NCBI GenBank assembly: GCA_900318065.1
Contig: ONIY01000014.1
Location: 1 to 51,727 of the forward strand
From: an uncultured Prevotellaceae bacterium
Lineage (GTDB): Bacteria; Bacteroidota; Bacteroidia; Bacteroidales; Muribaculaceae
Direction of reading: 5' to 3'
Length of the DNA stretch: 51,727 nt
The number at the start of each line of letters is the position of its first letter. The stretch's first letter is position 1. Under the pieces are notes generated by a model. The model had not been told where the DNA came from, ran no database searches, and saw nothing but the letters and a program-made list of their open reading frames with translations. A program made the translations under genes and the position numbers. This document shows, piece by piece, positions 9,478 through 19,079 of this stretch.

Positions 9478-11004
9478 ATGCACAATTATTTTAAACATAT
9501 TATAATTATAGCAGCGATGATGGTTGCTGGTCAGTCGATGGCGCAGGAAGCTGTTGACACGGCTGGAGTGATGCAACGTGTGGCACGCAGCAATAGTGAA
9601 AGTGAGCGCTTGTTGCAACTCGCGTGGAACAATCCTGCTATTATGCAATTCAAGCGCAACTACTCACTCAGCGAGGTGAGAGTTGGTTACAACAGCCGCA
9701 GCGAGAATCGTGCTGTCGACGTGCAACAAGGCGACAAGGACCACACACTGGTCTTTGATGCCAACACTTATATGAAGCACCGCAACAGCACCCTGTGGGG
9801 CGAGGCCTACTATAATAATGGCCGAATAAAAGGCATTAACTGGAACGAGACCAGCGAGCCACAAGTGGTGCAACCCTACATGCTCGCCGACAGCGTGGGT
9901 GGCAACATGAACGTGGAGCGTTACAGTTTCATGGGAGGATGGGCTAACTATAATGGCAAATGGGCTATAGGAGCATCGATAGGCTACACAGCAGGTCTTT
10001 ATTATCGCAATGTGGACCCACGTCCACGCAATGTGACCGCCAATCTCGATGTCCAAGCGGGAATAGGCTACAATGTGTGGCGTGACTATGTGCTCGCCGC
10101 AAGCTTTAACTACAAGAAATATAAGCAGACTAACAATGTAGCGTTCTATAGCGAGCTGGGTAATGACAAGATATTCCACCTGTTGGGATTTGCCAATGAC
10201 TACAGTCGCTTTGCAGGAACTGGCATTCAGACCTATTACAACGGCAACCGATTAGCGGCGACGCTCAATTTTCATCCCACCGATGGCAGTGGATTCAGTG
10301 CCAGTGCAGAGGCGTCACGATTCTCGTTCAACAACATCATAACTCAGCTCAACAAACTGCCCATGGCGCATGTCACCCACAACGAGCTTCAAGCCGATGC
10401 GGGATGGATTGACACCAACTGGGGAGTGAAGGCACATGTAGAGGCAACGCGTCGTGTGGGCACCGAGAACATCTTTGGCGATCCCGCTGGCTCGGTCTAC
10501 ACACAGATAGGAGCGCTCGATATGTCGTTCCAGAACACCTTTGCCGCAGTGGTCGACGCCGTGTGGCAGCACTCATTTGCCGCCTTCACGCTGGCGGCTC
10601 ATCCATCAATAGGGTATCATCACTACAACGAGATATATGTAGATCCCGCCAGCGTCAAGCAAGTCAATGAGATGGCCTACGGGCTCAGGATGAAAGGCTC
10701 GGCACTGGTGGGACACCGCACTCACATGGTTCTCACCCTTGGCATGGAACACCGCAGCCCCACATCGAGTCGCATCGAGCTTAGCGACGACGTGAAGCCC
10801 GAGTTGGCAGGCTTGCGGCGCGCCGTAGCTACCACTTTCAACTACTTGAGCAGCAAGCGCACCTCGATGCTCGCGGCACTCGACGCCACGGTGGCTCTCA
10901 ATGCCCGTTATGCCATTCGTGCCACTGCGCAGTGGCAGCGCTGCATTTTTGTCCACTCCACCCACCGCAACGAGTTTGACATCTCGCTCGGTTTTGTGTT
11001 TTGA
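9478..11004 (+). CDS. DUF6850-type outer-membrane beta-barrel protein
   Basis: 508 residues from the chosen start at 9478 (MHNYFKHIIIIAAMM, a good signal peptide ending ...SMAQ). An in-frame ATG at 9466 overlaps the previous stop by one base and would add four residues. The protein is rich in alternating aromatic strands (YSFMGGWANYNGKWAIGASI, LNARYAIRATAQWQ) and ends HRNEFDISLGFVF, a typical barrel closing strand. Gene order receptor-DUF4876-DUF6850 is a recurring Bacteroidales cluster as far as I recall. It probably forms a dedicated outer-membrane component with the two upstream products; no transport substrate can be inferred. Confidence 0.75.
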   Translation: MHNYFKHIIIIAAMMVAGQSMAQEAVDTAGVMQRVARSNSESERLLQLAWNNPAIMQFKRNYSLSEVRVGYNSRSENRAVDVQQGDKDHTLVFDANTYMKHRNSTLWGEAYYNNGRIKGINWNETSEPQVVQPYMLADSVGGNMNVERYSFMGGWANYNGKWAIGASIGYTAGLYYRNVDPRPRNVTANLDVQAGIGYNVWRDYVLAASFNYKKYKQTNNVAFYSELGNDKIFHLLGFANDYSRFAGTGIQTYYNGNRLAATLNFHPTDGSGFSASAEASRFSFNNIITQLNKLPMAHVTHNELQADAGWIDTNWGVKAHVEATRRVGTENIFGDPAGSVYTQIGALDMSFQNTFAAVVDAVWQHSFAAFTLAAHPSIGYHHYNEIYVDPASVKQVNEMAYGLRMKGSALVGHRTHMVLTLGMEHRSPTSSRIELSDDVKPELAGLRRAVATTFNYLSSKRTSMLAALDATVALNARYAIRATAQWQRCIFVHSTHRNEFDISLGFVF

Positions 11005-11029
11005 AAACTTATTAAAAAACTATATAATA

Positions 11030-13846
11030 ATGAAACGAATTATTTTACTCATTGCAGCAAGCGTGGGATTTACGCTGGGAAGCATCGCACAAGAGGTGGT
11101 TCCAGCCGACCCCACCGTGCGCACCGGCATTCTGCCCAATGGATTGACCTATTATGTAAAGCACAACAATTATCCCGAGCAACGCGCCGACTTCTTTATC
11201 GCTCAGCGAGTGGGCTCGCTCCAGGAACTGGAAAGTCAGCGAGGACTGGCGCATTTCCTTGAACACATGTGCTTTAACGGTACTAAGCATTTCCCAGGGA
11301 ACTCGCTGATAACCTATATGGAATCGGTGGGAGTGAAATTCGGGGCTAATCTTAACGCCTACACCTCGACCGACGAGACGGTCTACAACATCAGCAACGT
11401 GCCCACCGAGCGACGCACTGTCCTGGACTCCTGCTTCCTCGTGCTCGCCGACTGGGGACACGACCTCACTCTCGACGGCAAGGAAATTGACAAGGAGCGT
11501 GGGGTGATAGAGGGGGAGTGGCGTTATCGCACGGGGGCCAACTACCGCCTGCTCGAGAAGAGTGCGCCACTGCTGTATCAGGGCAGCCTATACGGTGAGC
11601 GCATGCCCATAGGACTAATGAGCGTGGTCAAAAACTTCAAGCACAAAGAGCTGCGCAACTACTACAAGCAATGGTATCATCCCAGCAATCAGTGCATCAT
11701 CGTGGTGGGCGACATCGACCCCGACTATGCTGTGGGGAAAATAGTTGAACTCTTTGGCAACGTGAAGAATCCCAAGAACGCCAAGCCAGTGGAGAAGGTC
11801 ACCGTGCCCGATAATGAGCAGATTATCTCCTGTGTGGAGACCGACCGGGAGCAGGGAACCATAAGCGTGCGGCTGATGTACAAGCATGATGGCCTTGACG
11901 AGGCACTCAAGGGAACAACAGCCTATTTTAAGGATGAATACCTCAAGCGCATGGTTTCATCGATGCTGAATTCACGATTCAGTGATATAGTCCAGCAGCC
12001 CGACGCGCCATTCACTACCGTTCATGCCGCCGACCGCAGCTTCATGCTCGCCAAGAGCCGCGATGCCTTCCAAGTCATTGCCATGGCAAAGGGCGGCAAG
12101 GCTGCTCAGGCAATGCAATGGATGGCGCGTGAGGTGAAACGAGCACAAGAGCACGGCTTCACCCAAAGCGAACTGCGTCGCGCGCGCCTCAACTATGAGA
12201 GCTCAGTAGAGAAGATGTATCGCGAGCGCGATAAGTACAGCAACACCAGCCTGTGCCGCGACTTTGTGCGAGCCTTCCTCGAGGGAGAGCCCATCCCATC
12301 GTTTGAGACACAATACAGCATCATGCGCAAGGTGATGGAGGAGACAACACTTGAGCAGGTGAATGACTATGTGCACCACATTACAAGCGACACCGAGCGC
12401 AACGTGGTGCTGCTGACTTTTGCGCCCGAAAGCGAAGTTGCCGAGTTGCCCACCCAGCAGGGGTTAATCGATGCCTATCGCCAAGGCCGCGCGCAGCAGG
12501 TGGAGGCCTATGTCGACAAGATTAACACCGAGCGCTTGCTGCCAGCCGAGCCACAAGCAGGCAAGATTGTCTCGCAACAGGTTGTGCCAGAGTTTGATGC
12601 CGAGCAATGGACGCTGAGCAATGGCATTAAGATGCTGGTGAAACCCACCACCATCAAGGCAGGAGAAGTGGTGATAGCCGGCGCCGCGCCCGGAGGTCTC
12701 TCGCAGAACTATCGTGCCCAGGATGCCGCCTCATTAAAGGCTATAAATGCAGTGATGGCGCTGAGCGGATATGGTGAATTCTTGAGCAACGACCTCAAGA
12801 AAGCGCTTGCAGGAAAGGATGTGAAGATGCGCACCTTCGTGAGCAAGACCGAGGAAGGATTTCAGGGGGCATCGGCCCGTGGCGACCTTGAGACCGCCAT
12901 GCAGCTGCTCTATCTCAAACTCACCAGCCCACAGCAAGACGTGAATGCATTTAATGCCTATCTTGAACAGAACCGCACTCGCATCGCCAACCAGAACGAC
13001 CCTAAGTTTGAGTTTGCCGACTCCATTTTCGCCAATGTCTTCTGCCATCACCCCTTGGGAGCCGAGAAACTCACGCTCGACGAGATCGACAAGGTGGACT
13101 ACAGCCGCATCATCGACGTGTACCGCGACCGCTTTGCCGACCTGAGCGACATGACGGTGTATGTGATAGGCGACTTCGACCGCGACTCGCTCATGATGCT
13201 CAGCGAGCGATACATCGCAGCACTGCCTGGCAATGGACGCATCGAGCGAGCCAAGGACATAGGATATCACCTCTTTAGTGGCAATGTGAAGAACTATTGG
13301 ACTCGCAAGATGGAGACAGCGCAGGACAAGGTGTACTTCTTTTGGACTGGCGATTGTCCCTACACCGCGCGCAACGTGCTGCTGGCAAAGATTGCAGGGC
13401 AGGTGTTTACTGGAATATTCCGTGACGAGCTTCGCGAGAACCGGGGCTGGACCTATCATGTCGACACTCACTGCAGCGTGGTCACCGACCAAAACGGCGA
13501 CGACGGCCCCGTAACCTTCATGCCGCTAAACGTAACAGTCACCGCCGGCAAGGGTGCCGAGGCTCGTGATATTATCGAGCAGACCATCAAAGACGTGGCA
13601 GCAAGGGGCATTACCACCGAGCAGCTCGACAAGGTTAAGAAGTACTACCGCAAGGTGTATAACGAGGACATCGAGGACAACACCTACTGGATGGCTATGA
13701 TGCGCAACTGGGTGAAGAACGGCGTGAATCTCGACCGTGACTACCTGCAGCTGCTCGACAGCATCACAGTGAGCGATGTTCAGCAGTTTGTGGCAAAATA
13801 CATCAACACAGGAAACCGCCTGATCCTTCTCATGGAGGCAGAGTGA
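11030..13846 (+). CDS. M16 family zinc metallopeptidase (insulinase/pitrilysin type)
   Basis: 938 residues from ATG 11030; the preceding frame overlaps the upstream gene and lacks a signal, while this start gives a signal peptide ending SIAQ. The inverted zinc motif HxxEH is present as HFLEH (residues 75-79) inside RGLAHFLEHMCFNGTKHF, with a downstream Glu in KERGVIEGEW. The C-terminal half is a second, catalytically silent M16 unit (SRIIDVYRDRFADLSDMTVY, RENRGWTYHV), as usual for the family. Exported, so it probably degrades peptides in the periplasm or at the surface. It is the last gene of the receptor operon, 25 nt after the DUF6850 gene, suggesting peptide or protein processing linked to that system. 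Confidence 0.93.
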   Translation: MKRIILLIAASVGFTLGSIAQEVVPADPTVRTGILPNGLTYYVKHNNYPEQRADFFIAQRVGSLQELESQRGLAHFLEHMCFNGTKHFPGNSLITYMESVGVKFGANLNAYTSTDETVYNISNVPTERRTVLDSCFLVLADWGHDLTLDGKEIDKERGVIEGEWRYRTGANYRLLEKSAPLLYQGSLYGERMPIGLMSVVKNFKHKELRNYYKQWYHPSNQCIIVVGDIDPDYAVGKIVELFGNVKNPKNAKPVEKVTVPDNEQIISCVETDREQGTISVRLMYKHDGLDEALKGTTAYFKDEYLKRMVSSMLNSRFSDIVQQPDAPFTTVHAADRSFMLAKSRDAFQVIAMAKGGKAAQAMQWMAREVKRAQEHGFTQSELRRARLNYESSVEKMYRERDKYSNTSLCRDFVRAFLEGEPIPSFETQYSIMRKVMEETTLEQVNDYVHHITSDTERNVVLLTFAPESEVAELPTQQGLIDAYRQGRAQQVEAYVDKINTERLLPAEPQAGKIVSQQVVPEFDAEQWTLSNGIKMLVKPTTIKAGEVVIAGAAPGGLSQNYRAQDAASLKAINAVMALSGYGEFLSNDLKKALAGKDVKMRTFVSKTEEGFQGASARGDLETAMQLLYLKLTSPQQDVNAFNAYLEQNRTRIANQNDPKFEFADSIFANVFCHHPLGAEKLTLDEIDKVDYSRIIDVYRDRFADLSDMTVYVIGDFDRDSLMMLSERYIAALPGNGRIERAKDIGYHLFSGNVKNYWTRKMETAQDKVYFFWTGDCPYTARNVLLAKIAGQVFTGIFRDELRENRGWTYHVDTHCSVVTDQNGDDGPVTFMPLNVTVTAGKGAEARDIIEQTIKDVAARGITTEQLDKVKKYYRKVYNEDIEDNTYWMAMMRNWVKNGVNLDRDYLQLLDSITVSDVQQFVAKYINTGNRLILLMEAE

Positions 13847-13903
13847 TTTTATGCTCTCTCACACACACACTCTCTCTCTTCGCAGAGAGGTGGGAAAACA
13901 ACA

Positions 13904-13932
13904 ATGCCAAGCCACTACAAGTGACTTGGCAT
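13904..13932. terminator. Shared hairpin terminator between convergent M16 and rpsA
   Basis: 13-bp inverted repeat (13904-13916 / 13920-13932, loop ACA) with one position that is an A/C mismatch read from plus but a G-U wobble read from minus, so it folds best in the rpsA transcript. It lies between two convergent genes and could serve both. Confidence 0.7.
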
Positions 13933-13963
13933 GTTTTGGTTGCTAAAAATAGCACTTTAAGGA

Positions 13964-15757
13964 TTACTCACCTTTCTCGAGTTTCTGCTTGAGCTCGGCA
14001 AGAGCATCGATGTCGCCCAGAGTGGTCTTCTCGATGTTGCTCGACTGAGCTACGGGCTGCTCCTCGGCCTGCTGCTTGCCAGCGGCCTTGCGAGCCTTGC
14101 GAGCCTCGGCCTTCTGCTCATCCTCGAAGATGCGGCTGTGGCTCAAGATGATGCGCTTAGCATCCTTGTTGAACTCGATAACCTTGAACTGGAGTTTCTC
14201 GTCCTGCTTAGCGGGAGTACCGTCTTCCTTAACAAGGTGCTTGGGAGTTGCGAAGCCCTCAACACCGTAAGGCAGGCTGATAACAGCACCCTTGTCGAGG
14301 AGCTCGGTGATAGTACCCTCGTGGATACTTCCCACGGTGTAAATTGTCTCGAAGTTGTCCCAAGGATTGTCCTCGAGCTGCTTGTGACCAAGGCTCAGGC
14401 GACGGTTGTCCTTGTCAATCTCAAGAACTACAACGTCGATGTCGGCACCAATCTGAGTGAACTCACTTGGGTGCTTGATCTTCTTGGTCCATGACAGGTC
14501 GCTGATGTGGATAAGACCGTCAACGCCTTCCTCAAGCTCTACAAAGACACCAAAGTTGGTGAAGTTGCGAACCTTAGCAGCGTGCTTAGAGCCAACGGGA
14601 TACTTCTCCTCGATCTTGTCCCAAGGATTCTCCTTGAGCTGCTTGATGCCAAGCGACATCTTGCGCTCGTCGCGGTCGAGAGTGAGGATAACGGCCTCTA
14701 CCTCGTCGCCCACCTTGAGGAAGTCCTGAGCGCTGCGCAGGTGCTGCGACCAGCTCATCTCGCTCACGTGGATAAGACCCTCAACACCGGGAGCCACCTC
14801 AACAAATGCACCATAGTCGGTCATGACAACTACCTTGCCGGTAACCTTGTCGCCAACCTTCAGGTTCTCGTCGAGCTTGTCCCATGGATGTGGCTGCAAC
14901 TGCTTCAAACCCAGGGCAATGCGCTTCTTCTCCTCGTCAAAGTCGAGGATTACAACGTTGAGCTTCTGGTCGGGCTCTACGATGTCGGCGGGGTTGTTCA
15001 CGCGGCCCCAAGAGAGGTCGGTAATGTGAATAAGACCGTCAACGCCACCCAGGTCGATGAATACACCGTAGCTGGTGATGTTCTTAACAGTACCCTCAAG
15101 CACTTGACCCTTCTCGAGCTTAGCGATGATTTCCTTGCGTTGCTGCTCAAGCTCGGCCTCGATGAGTGCCTTGTGAGAAACAACTACATTCTTGTACTCC
15201 TGGTTGATTTTCACAACCTTGAACTCCATTGTCTTGTCGACAAACATGTCGTAGTCGCGGATGGGCTTCACGTCGATTTGGCTGCCTGGCAAGAATGCCT
15301 CGATGCCAAATACGTCAACAATCATACCGCCCTTAGTGCGACACTTGATGTAACCCTTAATGATTTCATCATTCTCAAGCGCTTGGTTAACGCGTTCCCA
15401 GCTCTTGGCAGTGCGAGCCTTCTTGTGAGAAAGCACCAGCTGACCCTTGCTGTCCTCCTGATTCTCAACAAACACCTCCACGGTGTCGCCTACCTTCAGG
15501 TCGGGGTTGTAACGGAACTCGTTGAATGGAATGATACCGTCTGACTTATAGCCAATGTTAACTACTACCTCGCGCTTGTTGATTGAGATAACAGTACCTT
15601 CGGTTACTTCTTTGTCCTTGATTGCGCCCAGGGACTTGTCATAGGCGGCTTCCAGAGTCTCATAAGACTCATTTTTTTTAGTCTCACCTTTCTCAAAGGC
15701 ATCCCAATCGAAGTCTTCAAGGGGTGAAATAGCAGAATTTTTTAATTCTTCGCTCAT
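13964..15757 (-). CDS. rpsA: 30S ribosomal protein S1
   Basis: 597 residues with six S1 (OB-fold) RNA-binding repeats. Examples: EGTVISINKREVVVNIGYKS (first), KGGMIVDVFGIEAFLPGSQI (second), SYGVFIDLGGVDGLIHITDL (third), TDYGAFVEVAPGVEGLIHVS (fourth), NFGVFVELEEGVDGLIHISD (fifth) and a sixth near 480-545 (GAVISLPYGVEGFATPKHL). Length and repeat number fit Bacteroidetes S1. It helps load mRNA on the ribosome; these bacteria mostly lack Shine-Dalgarno leaders. The tail is Ala/Glu/Lys-rich and probably flexible. Its promoter is at 15824-15854. Confidence 0.97.
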   Translation of the reverse strand: MSEELKNSAISPLEDFDWDAFEKGETKKNESYETLEAAYDKSLGAIKDKEVTEGTVISINKREVVVNIGYKSDGIIPFNEFRYNPDLKVGDTVEVFVENQEDSKGQLVLSHKKARTAKSWERVNQALENDEIIKGYIKCRTKGGMIVDVFGIEAFLPGSQIDVKPIRDYDMFVDKTMEFKVVKINQEYKNVVVSHKALIEAELEQQRKEIIAKLEKGQVLEGTVKNITSYGVFIDLGGVDGLIHITDLSWGRVNNPADIVEPDQKLNVVILDFDEEKKRIALGLKQLQPHPWDKLDENLKVGDKVTGKVVVMTDYGAFVEVAPGVEGLIHVSEMSWSQHLRSAQDFLKVGDEVEAVILTLDRDERKMSLGIKQLKENPWDKIEEKYPVGSKHAAKVRNFTNFGVFVELEEGVDGLIHISDLSWTKKIKHPSEFTQIGADIDVVVLEIDKDNRRLSLGHKQLEDNPWDNFETIYTVGSIHEGTITELLDKGAVISLPYGVEGFATPKHLVKEDGTPAKQDEKLQFKVIEFNKDAKRIILSHSRIFEDEQKAEARKARKAAGKQQAEEQPVAQSSNIEKTTLGDIDALAELKQKLEKGE

Positions 15758-15823
15758 TTAAATAGTTAGTAAAATAGTTAATAATCACAGGTCTCTCAGA
15801 TTCGTTCCCGAGAAACGCGACTG

Positions 15824-15854
15824 CAAAGGTAGGCATAATTTTCTAATCTACAAG
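15824..15854 (-). promoter_or_regulatory. rpsA promoter
   Basis: Minus strand: CTTG (15851-15854), 19 nt from the TTG, TACCTTTG (-7, 15824-15831). The 5' leader to the ATG at 15757 is about 60 nt. Confidence 0.65.
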
Positions 15855-15908
15855 CGATAGGAGTGGTTTTTTTGAAAAAAAAGTGGAACGTGGAACGTTG
15901 ACAAAAAA

Positions 15909-15934
15909 GTGGTCCCAATAAATATTGAGACCAC
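15909..15934 (-). terminator. Rho-independent terminator of gene 15962-16819
   Basis: 12-nt arms (GTGGTCTCAATA / TATTGGGACCAC read on minus, one G-U wobble) followed on the minus strand by six T (15903-15908), 27 nt after the stop codon. Confidence 0.85.
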
Positions 15935-15961
15935 ATCATTGTTGTTATTAAGCCGTAGTGA

Positions 15962-16819
15962 TTACTTCACAATCTTCTCGGTCTTGGTTGTTCCGTCGGT
16001 GAAAGTGGTTACGGCGATGGTCACGCCTTGTGGCTGGCTCAACTGCTTGCCGTCGATGCCATAGTACTTCACACCAGCAACGGTCTTGCCTTGGGCAATG
16101 TCGTTGACGCCGCTAGGCTGCTCGTCATCATAGGAGTACTCAATCTCGGTAACGGGCAGGTTAACGTTGCTGCCGCAGCCCAGTACTGAAGTGGCATCGG
16201 GGAAGTCGTCGCCTTGAGCATACTCAATGAAGCTTGTGGTGTTGTGGGTGTAGGTCATTGCCTGGCCTGAGATGTTGGTGGTGTAGAATGGCGCATAGTC
16301 GCTGCCCATGGTGCAGTTGTCGTCGTCAAGGGCGTCGAAGACGATGGTCACGAGCAGGCCCTTGCCAGGAGTGAAGGCAAAGTCGACGGGGAACTCGATC
16401 TTGCAGTCGTCGCCATAGTAATCCAGCATTGAAAGCTCAAAGGGAATCTCGGCATTGACTTCGCTGAAAGGATAGAATTGCTTAACGCCTTCAATCGCTT
16501 GGAACTCGGTGGCATCGGTCTCTTCGAGATAGATTTTCACGTTGCGTGAAATGTCCTCCCACGACTGTGCGCTGAACCAGAAGCTCAGGTTGGTGATTTT
16601 CACGTTGTGCTTGCCCTGCAGGTCGCCCAGCAAGTCGGGGGTGTAGATCATCTGTGCTCCGGTGTGGGCAAGATAGAAATTGGTGGGTGCCATGTCAAAG
16701 AACGAACCGTTGTAGATGGTTCCCAGTTCGCCCACTTCGATGGTCTCATAGTTGGTTTCCGCTTGTGCGGTAAATGTCATTGCAGCGATGGCTGCGAGAA
16801 TCATGTAGAATTTCTTCAT
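15962..16819 (-). CDS. Secreted protein with C-terminal sorting-like tail
   Basis: 285 residues, function not recognised. Signal peptide MKKFYMILAAIAAMTFTAQA. The middle looks like an all-beta domain (ITNLSFWFSAQSWEDI, VKIYLEETDATEF, GLLVTIVFDALDDDNCTMGS). The last ~50 residues (VKYYGIDGKQLSQPQGVTIA ... TDGTTKTEKIVK) have the pattern of the tails on 1214-3235 and on the product ending at 34936, suggesting export by the same route (probably type IX). A -7-like box TAATTTTG lies at 16873-16880. It stands alone, with its own terminator. Confidence 0.7.
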   Translation of the reverse strand: MKKFYMILAAIAAMTFTAQAETNYETIEVGELGTIYNGSFFDMAPTNFYLAHTGAQMIYTPDLLGDLQGKHNVKITNLSFWFSAQSWEDISRNVKIYLEETDATEFQAIEGVKQFYPFSEVNAEIPFELSMLDYYGDDCKIEFPVDFAFTPGKGLLVTIVFDALDDDNCTMGSDYAPFYTTNISGQAMTYTHNTTSFIEYAQGDDFPDATSVLGCGSNVNLPVTEIEYSYDDEQPSGVNDIAQGKTVAGVKYYGIDGKQLSQPQGVTIAVTTFTDGTTKTEKIVK

Positions 16820-16946
16820 AATGAAATGTTTAAAGATTAATAATTATTTTTTTTTGCCGTGTTATTTTCTTGCAAAATTACTGAATATTTTATGCATATA
16901 TTGTCGTGTCGCTGTTAATTTGTCTTAAAAATAGTAGTGCCTGGTG

Positions 16947-18215
16947 TCATTCTTCGATTTGGCTGGTCTTGAGCCCGGCAAGTTCTTTTATGGTGTTTCC
17001 CTTAGCCACGATGCCGCCCTTGCCAGTAAGTTTGGTCATGGCGTTGTTGTAGTTCTTCTGCATCGCGTCGATGCCGTTCTGAATCTTGTCAAGGTCGGCA
17101 GTGAAGCCGTTGAGTTTGTCCATGAGTTTCATCACTTCCTTGGCGATGGCCTCGGCGTTCTTGTTCTGCTTGTCGCGTGACCACAGCTGCATGAGCAGTT
17201 GCGCCACACTGAGCAGGTGGGTGGGGCTCACGATGACCACATGCTTGTGGTAGGCATACTCCCACAGCTGCTGGTTGCCCTGCATGGCGGTGAGATAGGC
17301 GGGCTCGTTGGGGATGAACATGAGGGCGAAGTCGGCTGTGTTCTTCACTTGGGTGGTGTACTCCTTCTTTGCCAGCAGGTCGACTTGTGCCCTGACCGAT
17401 GCCACATGGTCCTTGAGTGCCTGCTGCTGTGCCTCGGGAGTGGTGGCGTTGACATAGTCGACAAAAGCGGTGAGCGAGACCTTGCTGTCGATGATGAGGT
17501 TCTTGCCGTCGGGCATGAAGAGGGTGACGTCGGGGCGTAGCATTCCTCCCTCGTCGTTGCGAATCACGTTGCCCTGGCTGTCGCGAGTGACCTGCACCTG
17601 GTAATGCACGTCTTGCTTCAGGCCCGAGAGGTCGAGGATGCGCTTGAGCACGCCTTCTCCCCAGTCGCCCTGGATCTTGTTGTTGCTCACGAGGGCGTTC
17701 GACAGTCGCGATGCCTCTTGTGTGATTTCGTTGTTGGCGGCAATCATTTTGTCGAGTTCCCTGCCAAAATACTTGGTGTTGAGGTCTTGCTTCTCCTGGT
17801 ATTGCTTGAGCTCCTTGTTGAGGCCGTCGATTTGCTCCTTTAGGGGTGTGAGCAGTTGACCAAGGCTTGTCTTGCCTTCCTCGTTCATGGTCTTGCGGCT
17901 GTGGTTGAGCAGTTCGCTGGCGATGAGCTTGAAGGTGCCTCGTGCCTCCTCCTCGAGTTGCTCGCGCGTGCGTGTCACGGCTTCGAGCCTGGTGGTGAGT
18001 GCTGTCTTGTCGCGGTCGAGCGAGTCCTTGAGGTCGTCGAGCTCGCGCAGCTCATTGGTGAGTTTTTTCACTGTCGACTTGAGTTCGTCGATGCGCAGTT
18101 GCTGCATGCGCACTTTCTCGGTGGCTGCAGTGCTGGTGCGCAGTAGCCATGCAGCAGCCACTGCCAGGGCAAGCAGTATCAAGATGGTGATGATGAAGAT
18201 GGTGATATCGATCAT
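16947..18215 (-). CDS. rmuC: DNA recombination protein RmuC
   Basis: 422 residues. One N-terminal membrane anchor (IFIITILILLALAVAAAWLL), a coiled coil at about 30-125 (rich in Glu, Lys, Leu), then the RmuC nuclease-like domain: LSNALVSNNKIQGDWGEGVL, LRPDVTLFMPDGKNLIIDSK, FALMFIPNEPAYLTAM, YAYHKHVVIVSPTHLLSVAQ. The order and the D-x-K-like 'DSKVSL' agree with the PD-(D/E)XK-related fold. RmuC proteins limit inversion or rearrangement at short repeats, which may matter in a genome so rich in small repeats (inference). A -7 box TACCTTTG lies at 18247-18254. Confidence 0.93.
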   Translation of the reverse strand: MIDITIFIITILILLALAVAAAWLLRTSTAATEKVRMQQLRIDELKSTVKKLTNELRELDDLKDSLDRDKTALTTRLEAVTRTREQLEEEARGTFKLIASELLNHSRKTMNEEGKTSLGQLLTPLKEQIDGLNKELKQYQEKQDLNTKYFGRELDKMIAANNEITQEASRLSNALVSNNKIQGDWGEGVLKRILDLSGLKQDVHYQVQVTRDSQGNVIRNDEGGMLRPDVTLFMPDGKNLIIDSKVSLTAFVDYVNATTPEAQQQALKDHVASVRAQVDLLAKKEYTTQVKNTADFALMFIPNEPAYLTAMQGNQQLWEYAYHKHVVIVSPTHLLSVAQLLMQLWSRDKQNKNAEAIAKEVMKLMDKLNGFTADLDKIQNGIDAMQKNYNNAMTKLTGKGGIVAKGNTIKELAGLKTSQIEE

Positions 18216-18347
18216 GATTCCTTTTTTTAGTGTGTTTTATGATTTGCAAAGGTAGTAAAATTTATCAAACTATGAGTGCAAAAATGACGATAAACGTAAG
18301 GTTTTCGTAAATATTGTGTTGAAAAACGATTTTTTTGGCGATTTTTC

Positions 18348-18378
18348 TTTGAGATTATAGAAAAAATGTGTAATTTAG
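18348..18378 (+). promoter_or_regulatory. Promoter of the DUF695-like gene
   Basis: TTTG (18348-18351), 19 nt, TAATTTAG (18371-18378, seven of eight consensus positions), 31 nt before ATG 18410. Confidence 0.55.
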
Positions 18379-18409
18379 GGCGGTTTTTAAAGAAGTCATC
18401 ATTTGGACT

Positions 18410-18859
18410 ATGGCAAAATTGAACATTAGCGAAGACTGGTGGACTGCTCCCAGCGAGGACAGCGAGGGAAGAACGGTGCTCGTGACCGGGCGACGCTCGC
18501 TCGACAACGTGATAGCAAGCGGCCGATACATCTATCGCATTGAGATGACTTGGCTTTATGAACCCGATGAAGGCGGAATGCCCAATTATGCCACCTCGCG
18601 AACCATGGAGGCGGTGACCGATGCCATGCATGAGGCTGCGCGTCGCGACCCCGTGGTGGTGAACACAGGCATCTACACTGGTGCCGGCGAGCGCAACTGG
18701 GTGTTCTATGCCGTGAGCCTGAAGGCTTTCCAAAGCTTTCTCAACACTGCTCTGAGTGATATCGACGAGCAGCTTCCACTGTCGTTTCACGCCGAGGAAG
18801 ACCCCGAGTGGGAAGAATATCGTGAAATGTGCCAGTGCGAAATCGCGAGGGAAGAATGA
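18410..18859 (+). CDS. DUF695 domain protein
   Basis: 149 residues, cytosolic, no signal peptide or membrane segment. The pattern fits DUF695 proteins as I remember them from Bacteroidales: WWTAPSEDSEGRTVLVTGRR near the start, IEMTWLYEPDEGGMPNYATS, TGIYTGAGERNWVFYAVSLK and a DPEWEEYREM end. The family has no established biochemical role. It is transcribed from its own promoter, divergent from rmuC. Downstream lies a gene-free stretch made of 7- and 8-nt tandem words. Confidence 0.65.
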   Translation: MAKLNISEDWWTAPSEDSEGRTVLVTGRRSLDNVIASGRYIYRIEMTWLYEPDEGGMPNYATSRTMEAVTDAMHEAARRDPVVVNTGIYTGAGERNWVFYAVSLKAFQSFLNTALSDIDEQLPLSFHAEEDPEWEEYREMCQCEIAREE

Positions 18860-18863
18860 GAAC

Positions 18864-19042
18864 ATAAGTTTTAAGTTTTAAGTGTAAAGTGTTAAGTTGC
18901 GCCTGCGGCGCTGGGATTGAGGATCGTGGATCGTGGATCGAGGATTGAGGATCGTGGATTGTGGATTGGAAACTGCTCAACTACTTAACTATTCAACTAC
19001 TTAACTATTCAACTACTCAACTATTCAACTGCTCAACTTCTC
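18864..19042. repeat. Composite 7- and 8-nt tandem tracts
   Basis: Three consecutive blocks: TTAAGTK-like heptamers (18864-18898), the palindromic 15-mer TTGCGCCTGCGGCGC (18897-18911), eight GNGGATY heptamers (18912-18967) and nine octamers of AACTRYTC type (18971-19042). The first block is the complement of the CTTAANN words at 36715-36756; the 15-mer and GNGGATN words recur inside the coding sequence at 38755-38819. No open reading frame is supported here. Confidence 0.85.
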
Positions 19043-19079
19043 TCTGTTCATTTATTTATTTTAAACCCCAATTTGAGAT

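Noticed and set aside
10901-11029. Upstream extension of the M16 peptidase
   Set aside because: It overlaps the end of the DUF6850 gene and would hide the signal peptide that begins at 11030.
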